DNA of 64,000 nucleotides from Ornithodoros turicata (taxonomy: Eukaryota; Arthropoda; Arachnida; Ixodida; Argasidae): the NCBI RefSeq assembly GCF_037126465.1, contig NW_026999402.1, positions 806,001-870,000 on the forward strand, in the 5' to 3' direction. The translations under genes were made by a program, and so were the position numbers. A model generated the notes under the pieces. That model made no database searches. It saw nothing but the letters and a program-made list of their open reading frames with translations, and was not told where the DNA came from. Within the stretch, counting starts at the first letter, position 1; every line of letters starts with the position of its first letter. Shown here piece after piece: positions 1 to 11,520 of this stretch.

Positions 1-3000
1 TGGGTTGCCTCAAATCTCAAATTGCCTCAAACCTCGTTACCTCAACACCGCCAACACTGTGTCTACTCGGATACACAAGGTGTCCTGCGTTACTTTAAAA
101 GCAAAAAAGAAAAACAAAGGAAAAGGGGGAGAAGAATAAGAAGTACGTCTTCCGTTCTTTGACACCACTTCCACGCGGCGCGGCCGAGATAGCGGACTCG
201 GTGTGCCGACTTGGATTGAGATATCCCACGTTTATAATCCAGCGACAACAGACAAGAACGGTGCACGTGCGACGCATGGAAGCGACGGCTGCGAATGACT
301 TACGGCCGCGATCACCGAGCACCTGGCACATTTCCTGCTGGCGCCACGCTGGCTCGCCGTTCTAGAAGGTCTCAATGAAAACGAAAGCCCTCATAAAGAC
401 TCGCCTGATTTAAGGTGGCACCGCTGGACGCGCTTGTGTCGTGCAGGAATGCCATCTGCACACATATATACACGCAGAAAAGGAGAGTGGAATATATATT
501 CCGTTTCTCGGCAATGTTGAGGGACTTTCTTGGGGCGCTTTGCTCTTTCTCGTGCCCCCCCTCGCAAGCACAAGGATAGTGATGGAAGACGCGTGTATTA
601 GATGCGTTGTATAGGCTTCGTATATTAGTGCGCGATTACATGACTACATTAGGCCATCATTGTTGACAATGTCATTGCGATGCATGATGGCCTGATTGTA
701 GAGGGAGGTGAGTTGAAGAGCGTCGATCGTCATTGACGTCCACTCTGGATGAACCAACATCGAGGACGAACAATGAATATTTAATTGAATTGTAGCGCGT
801 GTTGACCGATTAATAAAAATAATTATTTTAAATTCAACAATTAGTAACGATCGAGCTTTCGTGGGTTCAGAATATCCTCGACAACAAAGACCATTTCCGA
901 AATTTGACTGCAACTAACGTATCACAATCGTTGGTCCCAAATCCAAAAACACTCCCCGTAAACTATTCGATATCACCGTGCGCCCTGAAGAAGAAGAAGA
1001 AAAAAAAAACAGAATCCTCGCACAATGTTACAGGAGCACCGCAAAACCAGAAACTTCCCACGGCAAAAGTTACTTCTTCACACCATACCCAAGACGTAAC
1101 CATGTTTTTTCCCACCGCGTTACCCGTCAACAACAAGAACCGCGACATCCAACAGTCTCCGCTTGTCCTTTTGACAAGTACAAGTGCTGCGCGCCGAACA
1201 AGAAAAGACCCTTTTCCTTTCACCCGTCTCCCGCTCCCCAGCGGGACATAAACTCCTGACCAGGAACGAAAGGTCGCGGCTCATGATTTCTAACCGATTA
1301 CGGGCCAGAGCGCCGTGAAGAGGCACGGACACACCGCCGACATGAATCTCTATTATGAGAATGTTTACGAAGTGGCTCGCTCACAAAGGACACACTAAAA
1401 CCGCGGCGACAGAGGCGGGGGACTTCTGCGAACTTCGCTCCTGGACCGAGGTATCGGTCGGGGTACCGTGGCGCCGACGCCGGCACGCGAACTGCGTTCG
1501 GACGAGACGCATTGTGGACCTATAGAATAGCTCGGCGGGAAGTGTCTCGAGCGATAAACTCTACCTTTGCCCAAGTTTATTTTTGCTCGTTTAGAAAAGG
1601 AGCGGCCGGGATGGCCATGCATGCTCTGCAACAGACGGCACTTCAGGAAGTCTTTGTCGAGTTTTATGGCGCAGTTTGCGAATTAAGTTCTGTACCTGAC
1701 GTTTGTGTGGGTTGGCTTTCAATGATTGCGTTGGTAGCGTAGGTGTAAAGGTGTTCTTTACAACGTGAACGGGAGTTACGTGTACTTTCCGACATATGGC
1801 ATACTCACGTGGGTGTTGTATATACCTCAGAGGCATTTTTTTAATTTTTATAATGGCTGCGAACTATGCTTTACTTGATGTGGCTTATCCTTATTGGACT
1901 TTCTCATGGCAGAGAGAGATGTAGCCCAAAGTCGTTGTAACGGCGAAGTAAATGACGAACTCGTTCTTTATTTACTTATTATATATAAAGCAGAAAACAG
2001 AAAATTTCATATAGGCTGTCATGCGAGAGACGTGTCATGGATTACCAGACTTTGGATCGAAAAAAAAAGAAGAGGGAGGAGGAAGAAAGGTGAAGGGTTC
2101 AATGTGAGGTATGGGTGGGATGAATGAGACTGATGAGACTGAAGTGCACTGTGGATGAGAAGTGCACTAGAGGGGCCTTTGCACGAGGCCCGTTTCCTGG
2201 AGAAAACGCACGGTGTTGCGAGTTTTGATGGTACGTCCTGCATAAGAACCTTCGGGGAGTAGGATGTGTACGCCACTACGCCAGACCGGCCATATGCTTG
2301 TTGGTGTCGGCGAGAATTGCCAAGGAAGGGAGAAGCAAGAGATATTTGTTTTTGCCTCACATTTACTTTATCTTTCCTAGTTTCTTTGCAATGGCTAGGT
2401 GTCCACTGAATGACTTCGCCTTGTACGATAAAACGCATCGTATGAAATATTTTTGTCTAAGTTTCCTTTGGGACACTGTTATGTTGGCTTGGAATCTGCT
2501 TGAATCATCCGGTTCCCGGGTGGTTGTTTTCGCCCTTTCCATTCCTTTCTTAATGGCCACAATGCCTTGTAGGCACTCAGGTAGGTGAGGCGTTTGCGAC
2601 TGGACTATCTGTACACATACGATGGGAATACTCCTCTGGTTCTCAATGGGGCGTGTTGCGTTTCGTTGCGACTCTTTGTCATGTTTGTCTCAGGGGGCAT
2701 TTCTTGCCATTGCTGTTCGGTCTCGTGTTCATTCTTCTAATACAGGGTTGGTAAGTTGACTATTTGTGTTGTCCGGGCTTCGAACGGTCAATACCTTACT
2801 CTGCGCCACTGAGGCAGCGCCACAACATCACACCTGAAGCGCTATACGTGTATACGCATACACAGGAGCAGAATCCCTACGGATTATTCTAGTGTAAGAC
2901 AAACCAATCGACAGTTCACGGGAAGAACTGTTTCGCCGCGTGTAGGGACTGGTGCTCGGCGTACTCAGCAGACGACACCGACTGCGCTCTATAGATACAG

Positions 3001-3428
3001 AAGGCCCGCTTAATGCCTTCTCTCACTCCTTGACTCGTAGACGTATAAAGTCAGCCAAGACATCAGCCAATCGCCAACAGACGATTTTGAAACACAGGCT
3101 TTCTGTTGCGTTTTCGGGCAATCGATAGTATCTTGACATATAAGGACTTGACTTGTGGGAGTGCACGGCGACCTCTGCCACGTCATTCTGGCTTGTGGGA
3201 AACATCAAGAGCGTGCACTCATGCTATGCTCATGCGTGCTCGTGCTATGTAACGTATCGACCAACGGCCGTTCAACCTCGCGAAGATTCTTGGACCGTGG
3301 TTCTAATGCTACCCACCAGATGCAAGGTCTTCGTGTTCTTGTGGAGTTCTCGCGGTCCACCGGTCTGGCGACGGATCTCTAAAAGTGCTCCCCCCATCAT
3401 TATCCCCTCATCCGTTCCCAATGAGCAA
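1..3428. other. gene-free stretch, nothing recognised
   Basis: Open frames here are short, overlap one another on both strands and match no family I know. A-rich (about 990-1010) and pyrimidine-rich tracts are present, but no splice-bounded exon with a recognisable domain. The only structure I could link elsewhere is the repeat at 2990-3125. Confidence 0.5.
2990..3125 (+). repeat. dispersed repeat, copy 1 of 2
   Basis: The stretch reading tacagaaggcc through the 'tctctcactcc' block to 'acaggctttctgt' recurs with substitutions and small indels at 43848-43955 in the same orientation. No TSD or terminal inverted repeat is evident, so the class is unknown. It is not coding in any consistent frame. 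Confidence 0.55.
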
Positions 3429-3717
3429 TAGACCTCTCCCTGTTTGTAAACAAATGACGTCATAGTGTTCGACAGCGCCACCAATTTGATAGAGTTCAAC
3501 TATACGCTCGAAGCTAGGGGCGAACAAGGTGGCGCCCGAAACCCACGGTCTTGAGGGGATTACGCATGGTCAGGGACGCGACCTTCGGTCCCACTTTTCT
3601 TTCAACAGGAGGCGGCGAACAAGTGCCCATTCGTGGAACTCAGCCCTCCCCTTCCGATTTGTTTCGGTTTCAGTTTATCTACCAACGTCATGATGACGTT
3701 TCTCGGATAGAGGTCTA
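3429..3717 (+). mobile_element. TA-flanked MITE, family B, copy 1
   Basis: A 289-bp element bounded by TA, with inverted ends TAGACCTC and GAGGTCTA. Just inside are the palindromic cores TGTTTGTAAACAAATGACGTCA on the left (a few bases past the end) and a CATGATGACG block on the right. It is about 90 percent alike, by eye, to copies at 11521-11815, 13761-14049 (reversed) and 21718-25245 (interrupted). The TA TSD suggests mobilisation by a Tc1/mariner-type transposase. It has no coding capacity. Confidence 0.8.
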
Positions 3718-3825
3718 TAGTGCAGTATAGTGCAGAAGTGTACAGTGCAGAGGCCACAGCGGTGGTGAATCGCCCACCGCGACATCATCCAATGTGTATG
3801 TGTGTGTGTTGACATATAGATGGTG

Positions 3826-4070
3826 CAACTGTTACAGCTTCATCGAGCTTCGCGTCGCTTTGGCCAAGCCAATCCAGCACGCCTTCTGAATTCGCATTCC
3901 GATCTGTGTATATACTTCGAATTGAATATAATTTTTTTTTTTAGAACGAAGCTTTCCGAATTCACATTTCGCTCTTGCAAACTATCAACAATATGTTCAC
4001 TTCGAATTTAAAATTTCGGCATGTTTCTTTTCAAAACGAAACCGTCTGAACTCGCGTCTGAACTCGCGGT
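3826..4070 (+). repeat. fragment of the ~90-bp minisatellite found in the 35.8-kb hAT element
   Basis: Sequence with 'cgagcttc.cgtcgctt', 'ccaagccaatccagca' and the 'gaattcgc.tttcgctc' / 'gcaaactatcaa' units matches the tandem units inside the element at 35847-37727. No 'agtgatgggcgata' terminus or TSD is visible here, so this looks like a fragment of a related copy rather than a whole element. Confidence 0.6.
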
Positions 4071-4261
4071 GGCGAAAGAGCGGGTTTGTGTATCCAGGTG
4101 GAGCTGGCAGCGCACGAGAAGACATGATGTTATGACTAGAGAGCGGATTTTTAGCCACTAACAGATAGAGCTCTTCGTCGCATAAATCTTTCTAGGCCAA
4201 CCTTAACCTTCAGAATTGTATTGTTTTATCTTTCGACTGGAAGGAAAGTTGATACATAAAA

Positions 4262-4352
4262 AGGTGTGCGCCCCCCCCCCCCCTTTCTCAGCTGATCGGG
4301 AGACAGAGCGATATCATCGGCGATGATGATTGGGCGTGCTATGATGTCAAGA
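4262..4352 (+). mobile_element. degenerate right half of MITE family A
   Basis: A C14 run is followed by 'agacagagcgatatcat' and 'gatgattgg.cgtgctatg'. This is the outer right arm of the TTAA-type MITE family seen better at 9402-9867 and 14536-15738. The left arm is lost. Confidence 0.45.
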
Positions 4353-5326
4353 GCGCCCCCTGTTATGCCTAAAAACCCGCGCTCTCTATATAGTTATGAC
4401 GTTCTCTGCGTCTTCCGCCGGAATATTCTGGGTGAGCCTCGCTCGCGTAAATACACGGTATGTCTCACGACTTACGTACAGAGTAAAAGCACAATTAACT
4501 TAAATTCACTCTCACCAATTACAACCCCCGTCCGCTGTGGTGTAACCAGCTTTCAACCCGACACCCTGACGTGCCGAAGGGTCGTTTGTTAACTCAACGC
4601 ATGTCCCCCACATCTCTGATTCCACGCAGTCCCGGGATGAGGGAAGAAAGGGAGTTGTACTCATATGTAGAACAAGGAAGCAAATGAAACAATAAAAGAG
4701 GGGTTCTCCTTTGTAGCGCTCCCGTTAAATTGGATTTCCGGCAAAGGCAGGAGTTCGCCCGGTAGGCACGGTCAATACGGACGTACGATGGTTAGAAGTG
4801 GGTTTCACTTCACGTGCAACCCGCTGATACATACGCAGTTATATGCGCAGGTCCGCATATGGTCTATTTTGGAAATAGGAAGAGTCGTGCACGTAATTGA
4901 ACCCTGTAGGAACAGAAGGTTCAGCGCTTTCAGTTTTAGCTGAGAAATGCCGACAAATATATACGCCGGCAAATTTTTTCATCATTCTGTTTCAACCGAA
5001 AAACGCTGAATACAAATGGACGGCAAAACTATTACGCTCGCACGCACACGCACAAAAATAAAAAAATAAAAGAGAGGTCTGCTTTCACGGTTTAGGTAGC
5101 ACCACTTCATTGTGCAGCAATAAGGTGTTCCTGTTGTGATGTCTCACAGGAGCTAATTTTCTATTGGCATTTCGTTCTAAGGCAGCGGCGAGATGCACAG
5201 TACTGAAATTACGTTGCGACTTATATTCGCCGATAATTGCGGGGTAAACCACGTACACGCAAGGAAAATCTCCGAAAAAAACGCAGATTTCATGAAAGTA
5301 AATTAACACCAAAGAACGTACGCTGA

Positions 5327-5708
5327 ATGCAAAATTTTCACTTCACCAAAGACACCGTTACCTTGATATTAATACAGAAGGAACGGGGCTCACGCGTTGC
5401 TTGGTCCGTGATTTATGAGGGAAAGAAACCGCAATGTCCGCTTCCCTTCTCCTTCTCAAGAAGCGTGACAATGCGGAGGGGCCTCCGAGTGGTCTCTTCA
5501 AACGATCTCCGTCGCTGATTTGACAGATCGTTTGAGGAGACCAATGAGGGTCCGCTCCGCATTGTCACGCTGCTTGAGAACGTGAGGGGAAACGGAAATT
5601 CTGTTTCTTTTGCTCATAAATCACGGACGAAGCAACGCTTGAGTTCCGTTCCTTCTGTATTGGTGTCAAGGTAACGGTGCCTTCCGTTCCGCGGAAAAAA
5701 AATTTTGC
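5327..5708. mobile_element. long foldback (inverted repeat) element
   Basis: Two arms of about 185 bp (5330-5515 and 5520-5708) are inverted copies around a short centre near 5517. Examples are 'cagaaggaacgg' against 'ccgttccttctg' and 'gcgtgacaatgcgga' against 'tccgcattgtcacgc'. The ends read gcaaaatttt and aaaattttgc. There is no coding potential, and it is most likely a foldback MITE. The TSD is unclear. Confidence 0.7.
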
Positions 5709-6287
5709 GCTTTAGTGCGCGTTCAATCGCCACAAAAAGGCGCACGCCCAGCGTTTTCCACGAAGTAGAGAAGTTTAAAACGCCCTAAAAGTTTCCCCCC
5801 AATCTTTGTGCTGAAAATAAGTGCAGATTATTTCTTGGAGAGAATTTCATTGTGAGCACGTTATAACAGCAGCCGTCGTGGAATAACGACATTTCCCTTG
5901 CCCTATCATCATCAATCGTCTTTCCCTATGTCGTTTCAGACTTCAGAGGCCACCTAATATTGACAGCATCCGCGACCGCATCCGCGACCGCGCTACTTGA
6001 AATAGGTGTGCCCTCATATACGCGGTATCGTCATCATCTATTGTTGTTGTTTGTAGGAAGAAATCCCAACGCCGAAACTGTTTTGTGTTGTAAACCGTTT
6101 TACGTTTCAGCATACGAACTCTCTCGGGAACGTTGTGCCATATACCACGTAGAAATGGAAAGGGTTGCACCAGGTCCCCCAAGGTCGCCATTTTCCCATG
6201 TATTTGTTCCTATCCCGATGCGTGCAATGCCGGAGGCCGCCCTTAGATACCCCATTGTTACCAGACGTTGGCTTGCGTGCATTGTAG

Positions 6288-6382
6288 CGCGCTAAAGATC
6301 CAGTTGAAGCTCAACCCAAGCCAGGCCAAGTCACCGAAGGAGAAATGGACGACTGCAGCGCCTGCGGCGCCTCGTACGACAG
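6288..6382 (+). CDS. candidate exon: start of LIM1 of the LIM-homeobox gene (weak)
   Basis: After an AG at 6286-6287, one frame reads RAKDPVEAQPKPGQVTEGEM, followed by DDCSACGASYDR, and then meets a GTACGC donor at 6383 in phase 2. The C-x2-C-G...DR pattern resembles the first zinc-knuckle of LHX6/8-class LIM1 domains and lies on the right strand upstream of the LIM2 exon. Against it, the C-to-DR spacing is one residue shorter than usual. I also could not find the exon carrying the rest of LIM1 (the WHxxC part) between here and 12258. It may be a chance match. Confidence 0.25.
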
Positions 6383-6914
6383 GTACGCTATGTGATGCAC
6401 GCAGCCGTGCACTAGATCCTTCCGATCGCTCAACACGTTTAAAAACGGGACCAAAAGTGAAACACGACAGAGAAAGTTGTTATACGCGTATTATTTGGAC
6501 ATGTAAATACTAGATTCATTCGCAGAAACAACAAAGACATTTTGCCGCTAAACTTAGCGCGCTGAAGTGATCCGGAACGGCAACAGTGGGGTATCTAGTG
6601 GCGGCCTTCTTCGTTGCACGCTTTTCCGAGGTGAGTTTGGGGGACCTGGGTTGCACACCCCGGCATCATTTTGGATTATGTGGCTCCCTCTGTTGCACGT
6701 CGGCAGAGACACTAATGCTTACTTGCTGTAAAATGCTCGTATTCGCACATGTATCCGCAGGTATATACCAGCTCCGGTGGCGCAGCGGTAACGCGTGCGC
6801 TTGGAGACTGGGAGGTCCGCGGTTCGAATCCGCGGGCCGGCTGTGCCGTCTGGGGTTTTTCCTGGGTTTCCCTCAGATGTGTAATAGGCGTATGCCGGCA
6901 CAGTTCCCCTGAAG

Positions 6915-7816
6915 CAGACTTGTGCGTAACGCGTTACTAGTAATTGCGTTACTTGTAATCAATTACTTTTTTAGTAATTTTTCGAGTAATCAGTTGCTTT
7001 ACTGTCAAAGTAATTTTTCGAGTAATCAATTAGTTTTCTGAGTAATCGATTACTCAGTAATTGATTACTTTTCCGGCAGAGATTAACTTATCTTTCAGAT
7101 GCTCTGCCCGAAGTCAAGCCCCTCGTACCATCAGCCTTTGTTGGGCCGTTCTACTATAGCAAGCGGAGGTCATTGTAATGATGTTCTGAAATTTCTGGGT
7201 CGCTCTCCTCAATCTCTTCCTACACCAGTGTGGTGGTACCTGAAGCTTTGGAGGTTGAGGGAGTCATGGGGAAGTTCCACGCAATGCTCTGCCACAACCG
7301 GGTCAACGTCTTCCCGGGCGATAAATACAGTATACGTACAGCTTGGGACAAAAGTTTACGGAAAACCGGGGTGTTGCATTTCTCTATTGGAGCGACACTC
7401 TCACAGCAAAGTGCAGCGGACACAGATACTGAGATGTGAATAAAATAGCCCGTTCCTCATTCGATCTCTTCCTGATAGCAACCGGAATGCCACTCCGTTG
7501 AAGAAATATGCAAGTGCCATGTTCCGTAAACCTTTGTCTCAAGCTGTACAGATCCTACACGTTTTTGTTTTTCGTGTTACTTCAGCTGTGAAGCTGTTGA
7601 ACCTTTTTTTTCTTCTCTCTCTCTTTTTTGAGGCACACAGAGACGGGTATATTTTGCGTGAATGCAAAGTAACGACCGGAGTAACTCGTTACTTTTCTAC
7701 TCATTACTCAATTACATTTGGAGTCGAGTAATTGGTAACGGTAATCAATTACTTTATCCGTAGAACTAACGGTAACGGTAATCAATTACTTTTTTCGAGT
7801 AACGGGCACAAGTCTG
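6915..7816. mobile_element. non-autonomous hAT-like element inside the SINE
   Basis: This 902-bp element has inverted ends CAGACTTGTGC and GCACAAGTCTG. It is flanked by the 8-bp duplication CCCTGAAG (6907-6914 and 7817-7824). The intact SINE at 31716-32023 carries this octamer once, which is a paralogous empty site. Subterminal sequence is rich in GTAACGCGTTACT and GTAATCAATTAC motifs, as in known non-autonomous hAT families. No transposase frame is present. A further MITE sits at 7337-7548. Confidence 0.88.
7337..7548. mobile_element. TA-flanked MITE, family C, copy 1
   Basis: Inverted ends run from TACAGCTTGGGACAAAAGTT at the left to the complement of AACCTTTGTCTCAAGCTGTA at the right, with TA at both borders. 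The element is 212 bp and a second copy lies at 44969-45188. The terminal sequence and TA TSD are of Tc1 type. It is nested in the hAT-like element, which is nested in the SINE. Confidence 0.82.
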
Positions 7817-8391
7817 CCCTGAAGTCGGCCCATGGACGCAGCTATCCTCCCCCCGAGCGGATTCCGCTCGGTCTTCCACTTCACCCTTTCCTCTCCTCCT
7901 CTCCACCACCTTTCCCTTCCCGAGAAACATGCCGCCTAATCAGGCAGGCAGACCTCTCGGGTTCCTCCCAACGACACTCCTCCTCCTCCTCCTCTCATCC
8001 GCAGGTATATATAGAGGAGCGCGTTTTTAGGGCAGTTTAGCACAGTGGCGGTCCCAAAGGGGGGGGGGGGGGTCGCCCCCCGCCCTTTCAAAGCATAGCC
8101 TGGTCCAGTTTTCGTCTCTTTCTCTGTGACACTCCCAAGGAGAACGAAGAGGGCGCCCTCCCAAACTTGTTACTCATAAGACTTCCCATCGTCTGGCATA
8201 CCAATCCTTCCCGCTGACCGCAACACACAACAGACGGGACTTAGCTATAGGATGACATGATATGATGATGATGCCTTTTTAGTACAATTAAGAAAGATGT
8301 ATAAAAAGATTCCCACAAAGGCGTACGCACAGCTATCTCTCAAACTAGGAAGCGACCAATTGGTTGGCCACCTTGGTCACCGCATGGCACG

Positions 8392-8596
8392 CAGCTATCA
8401 TCCCGAGTGACATCGTTCTCGCCCCTGATTTGTTGAAAACTGAAGGCGCACGCCTCTTTTGTACCAATTACGTATTGCGTAACTGATAAAAAAAAAAGGC
8501 GTACGCCCCCGTTTTCAACAAATCAGGAGACAGAACGACATCATTCGGGATTATGGTTTGGTTAGGAACGTGCTATGCAGTGAAGTTCGTTTTTAA
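8392..8596. mobile_element. MITE family A, partial copy
   Basis: Arms 'gatttgttgaaaac' and 'gttttcaacaaatc' flank a core with inverted 'ggcg.acgcc' blocks. The right outer arm 'gacatcattcggga..atggttgg..agg..cgtgctatg.agtgaagttc' ends at a TTAA (8593-8596). The left outer arm is degraded. Confidence 0.6.
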
Positions 8597-8599
8597 GAG

Positions 8600-8692
8600 C
8601 CCGGTACCGGCTGTGCTGCCTGGGGTTTTTCCTCAGACGCTTTCAGACATATGTCGGCGCAGTTTCCTTAGAAGTCGTCCCAGGTCGCACAT
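8600..8692 (+). mobile_element. SINE body fragment
   Basis: 'cggctgtgctgcctgggg', followed by 'tttttcctcag' and '..tatgtcggcgcagttt', corresponds to the body of the tRNA-headed SINE at 6768-7996. The tRNA head is missing and the tail is not recognisable. Confidence 0.6.
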
Positions 8693-8764
8693 TTCGTCAG
8701 GGCGTCAGTCGTGACGTTGCCCACCTCAGTGAGGCCGACAACGGCGACAACGGCGAGCCCTTTT

Positions 8765-8796
8765 ACCATCACCATCACCACCACCACCACCATCAT
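8765..8796 (+). repeat. CAC/CAT trinucleotide repeat
   Basis: A short run of alternating CAT and CAC triplets. It yields poly-Thr or poly-Val in spurious frames and is not coding evidence. Confidence 0.8.
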
Positions 8797-8908
8797 TTTT
8801 AAGGGTGTATGCATGCCTTTCTGCACCGCTTCCGGTTTGGTGCCAAAACGACATCCGGTTTCACAGCAAACACGCTCTGCGCGAACCAGTGTGCCGATTG
8901 ATACAGTT

Positions 8909-9015
8909 ATCGCTTCTGATTTGATGAGAGAGAGAGATGGTGGCGTATACGCCTTTTCGTGGCAATTCAAATTGCCACAAAAAGGCGTACGCCTCCCGTT
9001 TTCAACAAATCAGTA
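8909..9015. mobile_element. MITE family A, core palindrome
   Basis: The centre 'gtggcaattcaaattgccac' lies within inverted 'aaggcgtacgcc' arms, and the right flank is 'gttttcaacaaatcag'. Only the inner part of family A is present, and the outer arms have been lost. Confidence 0.65.
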
Positions 9016-9204
9016 AAGCGAAATATATAATTCTGCATGTCGGCTGGTTCCGAGTGTCCTTATAGTCGCGGAAGAACCGGAAGTCTTCGTGGCACCAGAA
9101 ATTGTGGCTGTGGTTTGTTTATGTTTACCGGAGAATGTCATCTATATAGATGGCATTCAGATCATCATATAGATGAACAGCTATTTTGCCCGTCCACTGC
9201 CAGG

Positions 9205-9381
9205 TACAGCTCCCGTCAACCTTAATAATAACACTGGAAAAAATGTGGTTTCGTTCCCGAGCGCGATTACAGCGACCCTTGGGGACGTGAGGAAATCTTA
9301 ATTAAACAAAATTATTCTGTTATCGCGCTGGGAAATTAGAATTTTATTTCAGTGTTAGTATTAAGGTTGACCGTAGCTGTA
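9205..9381. mobile_element. TA-flanked MITE, 177 bp
   Basis: The left end is TACAGCTCCCGTCAACCTTA. The right end is its imperfect inverse (TAAGGTTGACCGTAGCTGTA), with inverted 'ataacactgga' / 'tcagtgttagta' just inside. TA borders suggest a Tc1/mariner-type MITE. No frame is of interest. Confidence 0.72.
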
Positions 9382-9401
9382 CTTTGCCCATCACTGTTCA
9401 C

Positions 9402-9867
9402 TAAAAAGGAACTTCACCGCATAGCACGCTCTTAGCCAAACGTAATCTCGAATGATGTCTTTATCTGCCCTAATTTTTTGAAAACGGAAGGCGTGCGCCT
9501 TTTTTTGTGACACTTACGCTCTTCATAATCGCCACAAAAAAAGGCGTACGCCTCCTGTTTCCAACAAATCAAGTCATATATACAGGGTGTCTCTTGTAAC
9601 GTGTCAATAAATTTTACTTAAAGAGAGCAATAGAAGGAAAAAAAAAAACGACCGCTACTTTTCTGCTACTTGAGTTACAAACAGGTGATACTTTTGATGT
9701 ATCACTTGTTTCTATCTCAAGTATAGCAGAAAAGTAGCGGTCGTTTTTCTTTAATTGTCCCCTTCCAATAAAATTTATTGACACGTTACGTGAGACACCC
9801 TGTATAACGATATCATTCGAGATGATGGTTGGCTAGGAGCGTGCCATGAGGTGAAGTTCATTTTTAA
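9402..9867. mobile_element. MITE family A copy carrying a nested TACAGGG palindrome
   Basis: The left arm is 'ggaacttcaccgcatagcac' and the right arm is 'gtgccatgaggtgaagttc' ending at TTAA (9864-9867). The 'ggcgtgcgcc' / 'ggcgtacgcc' core lies inside. The element at 9581-9804 is inserted between the core and the right arm. Terminal TTAA, if it is the TSD, would suggest a piggyBac- or Kolobok-type transposase (inference). Confidence 0.7.
9581..9804. mobile_element. near-perfect 224-bp palindrome with TACAGGG ends (family D)
   Basis: It begins TACAGGGTGTCTCTTGTAAC and ends with the inverse of that. The arms run almost to the centre near 9690, with 'aacgaccgctacttttctgc' facing its complement at about 9732-9751. 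TA borders fit a Tc1/mariner-type TSD. RNA from it would fold into a hairpin of about 100 bp. Confidence 0.82.
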
Positions 9868-10449
9868 GGCACAGTTCCCTTACCACCACCACCACCATTT
9901 TTAAGAGTGGTTGCTAACCTTACTGTTCCGTCGTTTCACGGAAGGAACCCATATGACAGCAGAACGCAGATTTCACGCTGCTTCCACGGTGTACAAACGC
10001 AGCACGACCGCGCGCCTATGCTCTGCAGACAAGCAGCCTGTGTCATCAGTGTATAGTGCAACGGAGAGGGGCCTACGAGCGATGCATATAGCTGGGAGCG
10101 GTTCGTTAGTGAAAGCCCGCCTAGATCAATGTCTCTGTTTGTTCGCCGCTTGTTATTTGGAACTGGCATCGGTCAAAACTGCAGCTCGGGGCCTCCGGGG
10201 AAACAGCCCACAGTTCCGCCCTGTTTGCTCTGCATTCCAATTCCTCTTCTTCATCGACTTTCTCTTCGTGTCTTTGCACCCTCGTTGCGCCCAATCTTAT
10301 TTCTCTTTTATTGCCCGCTTTCGCTGATGGTCCGTTTACTGTTGTGTTTCGTTTCTTTCGTGACGGCCCATAATCTCTTCTCCCGCTTTCCACAAGTGAT
10401 TTCACCCGATTCTCGGTGTGGAAACGTCGAGCAACCCGTATAAAAGGGC

Positions 10450-11520
10450 TACAGAAGGGCTTCCGGTTCGATAAATTTGCTTTATCAATTGAAATTTATT
10501 TGTGTGAACAAGTACGTGCATAGACATAAGTCGAGAGTTCTGTGATACATGGTCAATAGTACAAGGTAGTAAAGCTATGGCCGACAGTGTTTTGTTTCTT
10601 TGCTTTTTTTTCTTTTTTTTTTTTTTTTTGCTATCAATTTAGAAGTGCTGCGCGGGCGAAGTTTCCCTAATATCCGCATAACATATCCGCGCGACATCTT
10701 CGCCTGCGAATAGAAATGTGACGTTTTCAAAGTCCGCTGATGAAATAAATGCGGAAGAAACCTCCGTAAGTGAGCTTTAGTGGAGCACGCAGCGAATAAA
10801 AAATTGCGTATTAGTGTGCAATCACTTAATTCTATCACTATTCCTTTAACTGCTGAAAGTTATTGGACAACTGGGGTTATGATACAACGTTCCTGAGAAA
10901 GCATGCATGCTAAAAAGTAAAAACGGTTGTACGAAACCTTCTTGTCATGTTTTCTTTTTTTCTTTTTCTTTTTTCTTCAAATGCAATTAACCGAGGATGC
11001 GGTCGCGAATCTTGTTGGGTGGATCAATTAGTGATGAGAAAAGGTATGCCTGCAACCAAACGACAGGTTAAAGCCAACGAGGGCGCCACCCTCGACCTCA
11101 AAAAAGTACCTGAATACTAGCTCCCTCTGTACAGGGCGAAGACAACCGCGTCGTCTGCTACGAATTTCTGCCATCTAGAAGCCCACCATCTGATCGACAG
11201 GCGCTGACAAAGGGGTAGCTATACACTTAGCTACACACTACACTTTCGAATTGACTAAATAAATAGCAGATGAGCTTGGAAAAAGTCGATGAAATCCGAA
11301 CATCGCATTCACGCACGGTGAGCGAGGGCTTCAAAATGGCGTCTTTGACGCGTTCGCTTACTCTACGCGGACGAAGTGTCCAGGCACACCAGGCCGCAGA
11401 TGCGACTGCACGACTGCACTCTAAACACAGAACTTCACCAATGGCGTTCCGAGAACGGGAGCAGGGGGAGGGGGAGGGGGGCGTGAACCCGCCATAGAAC
11501 TCCTCCGTCACGTGTCGAAA
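10450..11520. other. stretch without recognised gene or element
   Basis: AT-rich sequence with poly-T tracts (about 10604-10629 and 10955-10978) and short overlapping frames. No splice-bounded exon or domain could be recognised. Confidence 0.45.

Larger units (their letters stand above)
6768..7996 (+). mobile_element. tRNA-headed SINE, full length, interrupted by a hAT-like element
   Basis: The element begins with a tRNA-like head carrying an A-box-like TGGCGCAGCGGTAACG and a B-box GGTTCGAATCC. A body follows (GGCTGTGCCGTCTGGGG...), ending in a CTC-rich tail. A 15-bp TSD, ATCCGCAGGTATATA, lies at 6753-6767 and 7997-8011, which is typical of LINE-driven retroposition. The interruption at 6915-7816 splits it. 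Without that insertion the SINE is about 319 bp, close to the 308-bp copy on the minus strand at 31716-32023. Confidence 0.88.

Noticed and set aside
6768..6842. A tRNA gene
   Set aside because: A- and B-boxes are present, but the sequence continues into a SINE body, has a 15-bp TSD and does not fold as a clean cloverleaf.
11227..11511. Cys-containing minus-strand frame as the missing LIM1 exon
   Set aside because: Wrong strand relative to the LIM2 and homeodomain exons, and Cys/His spacing does not fit a LIM domain.
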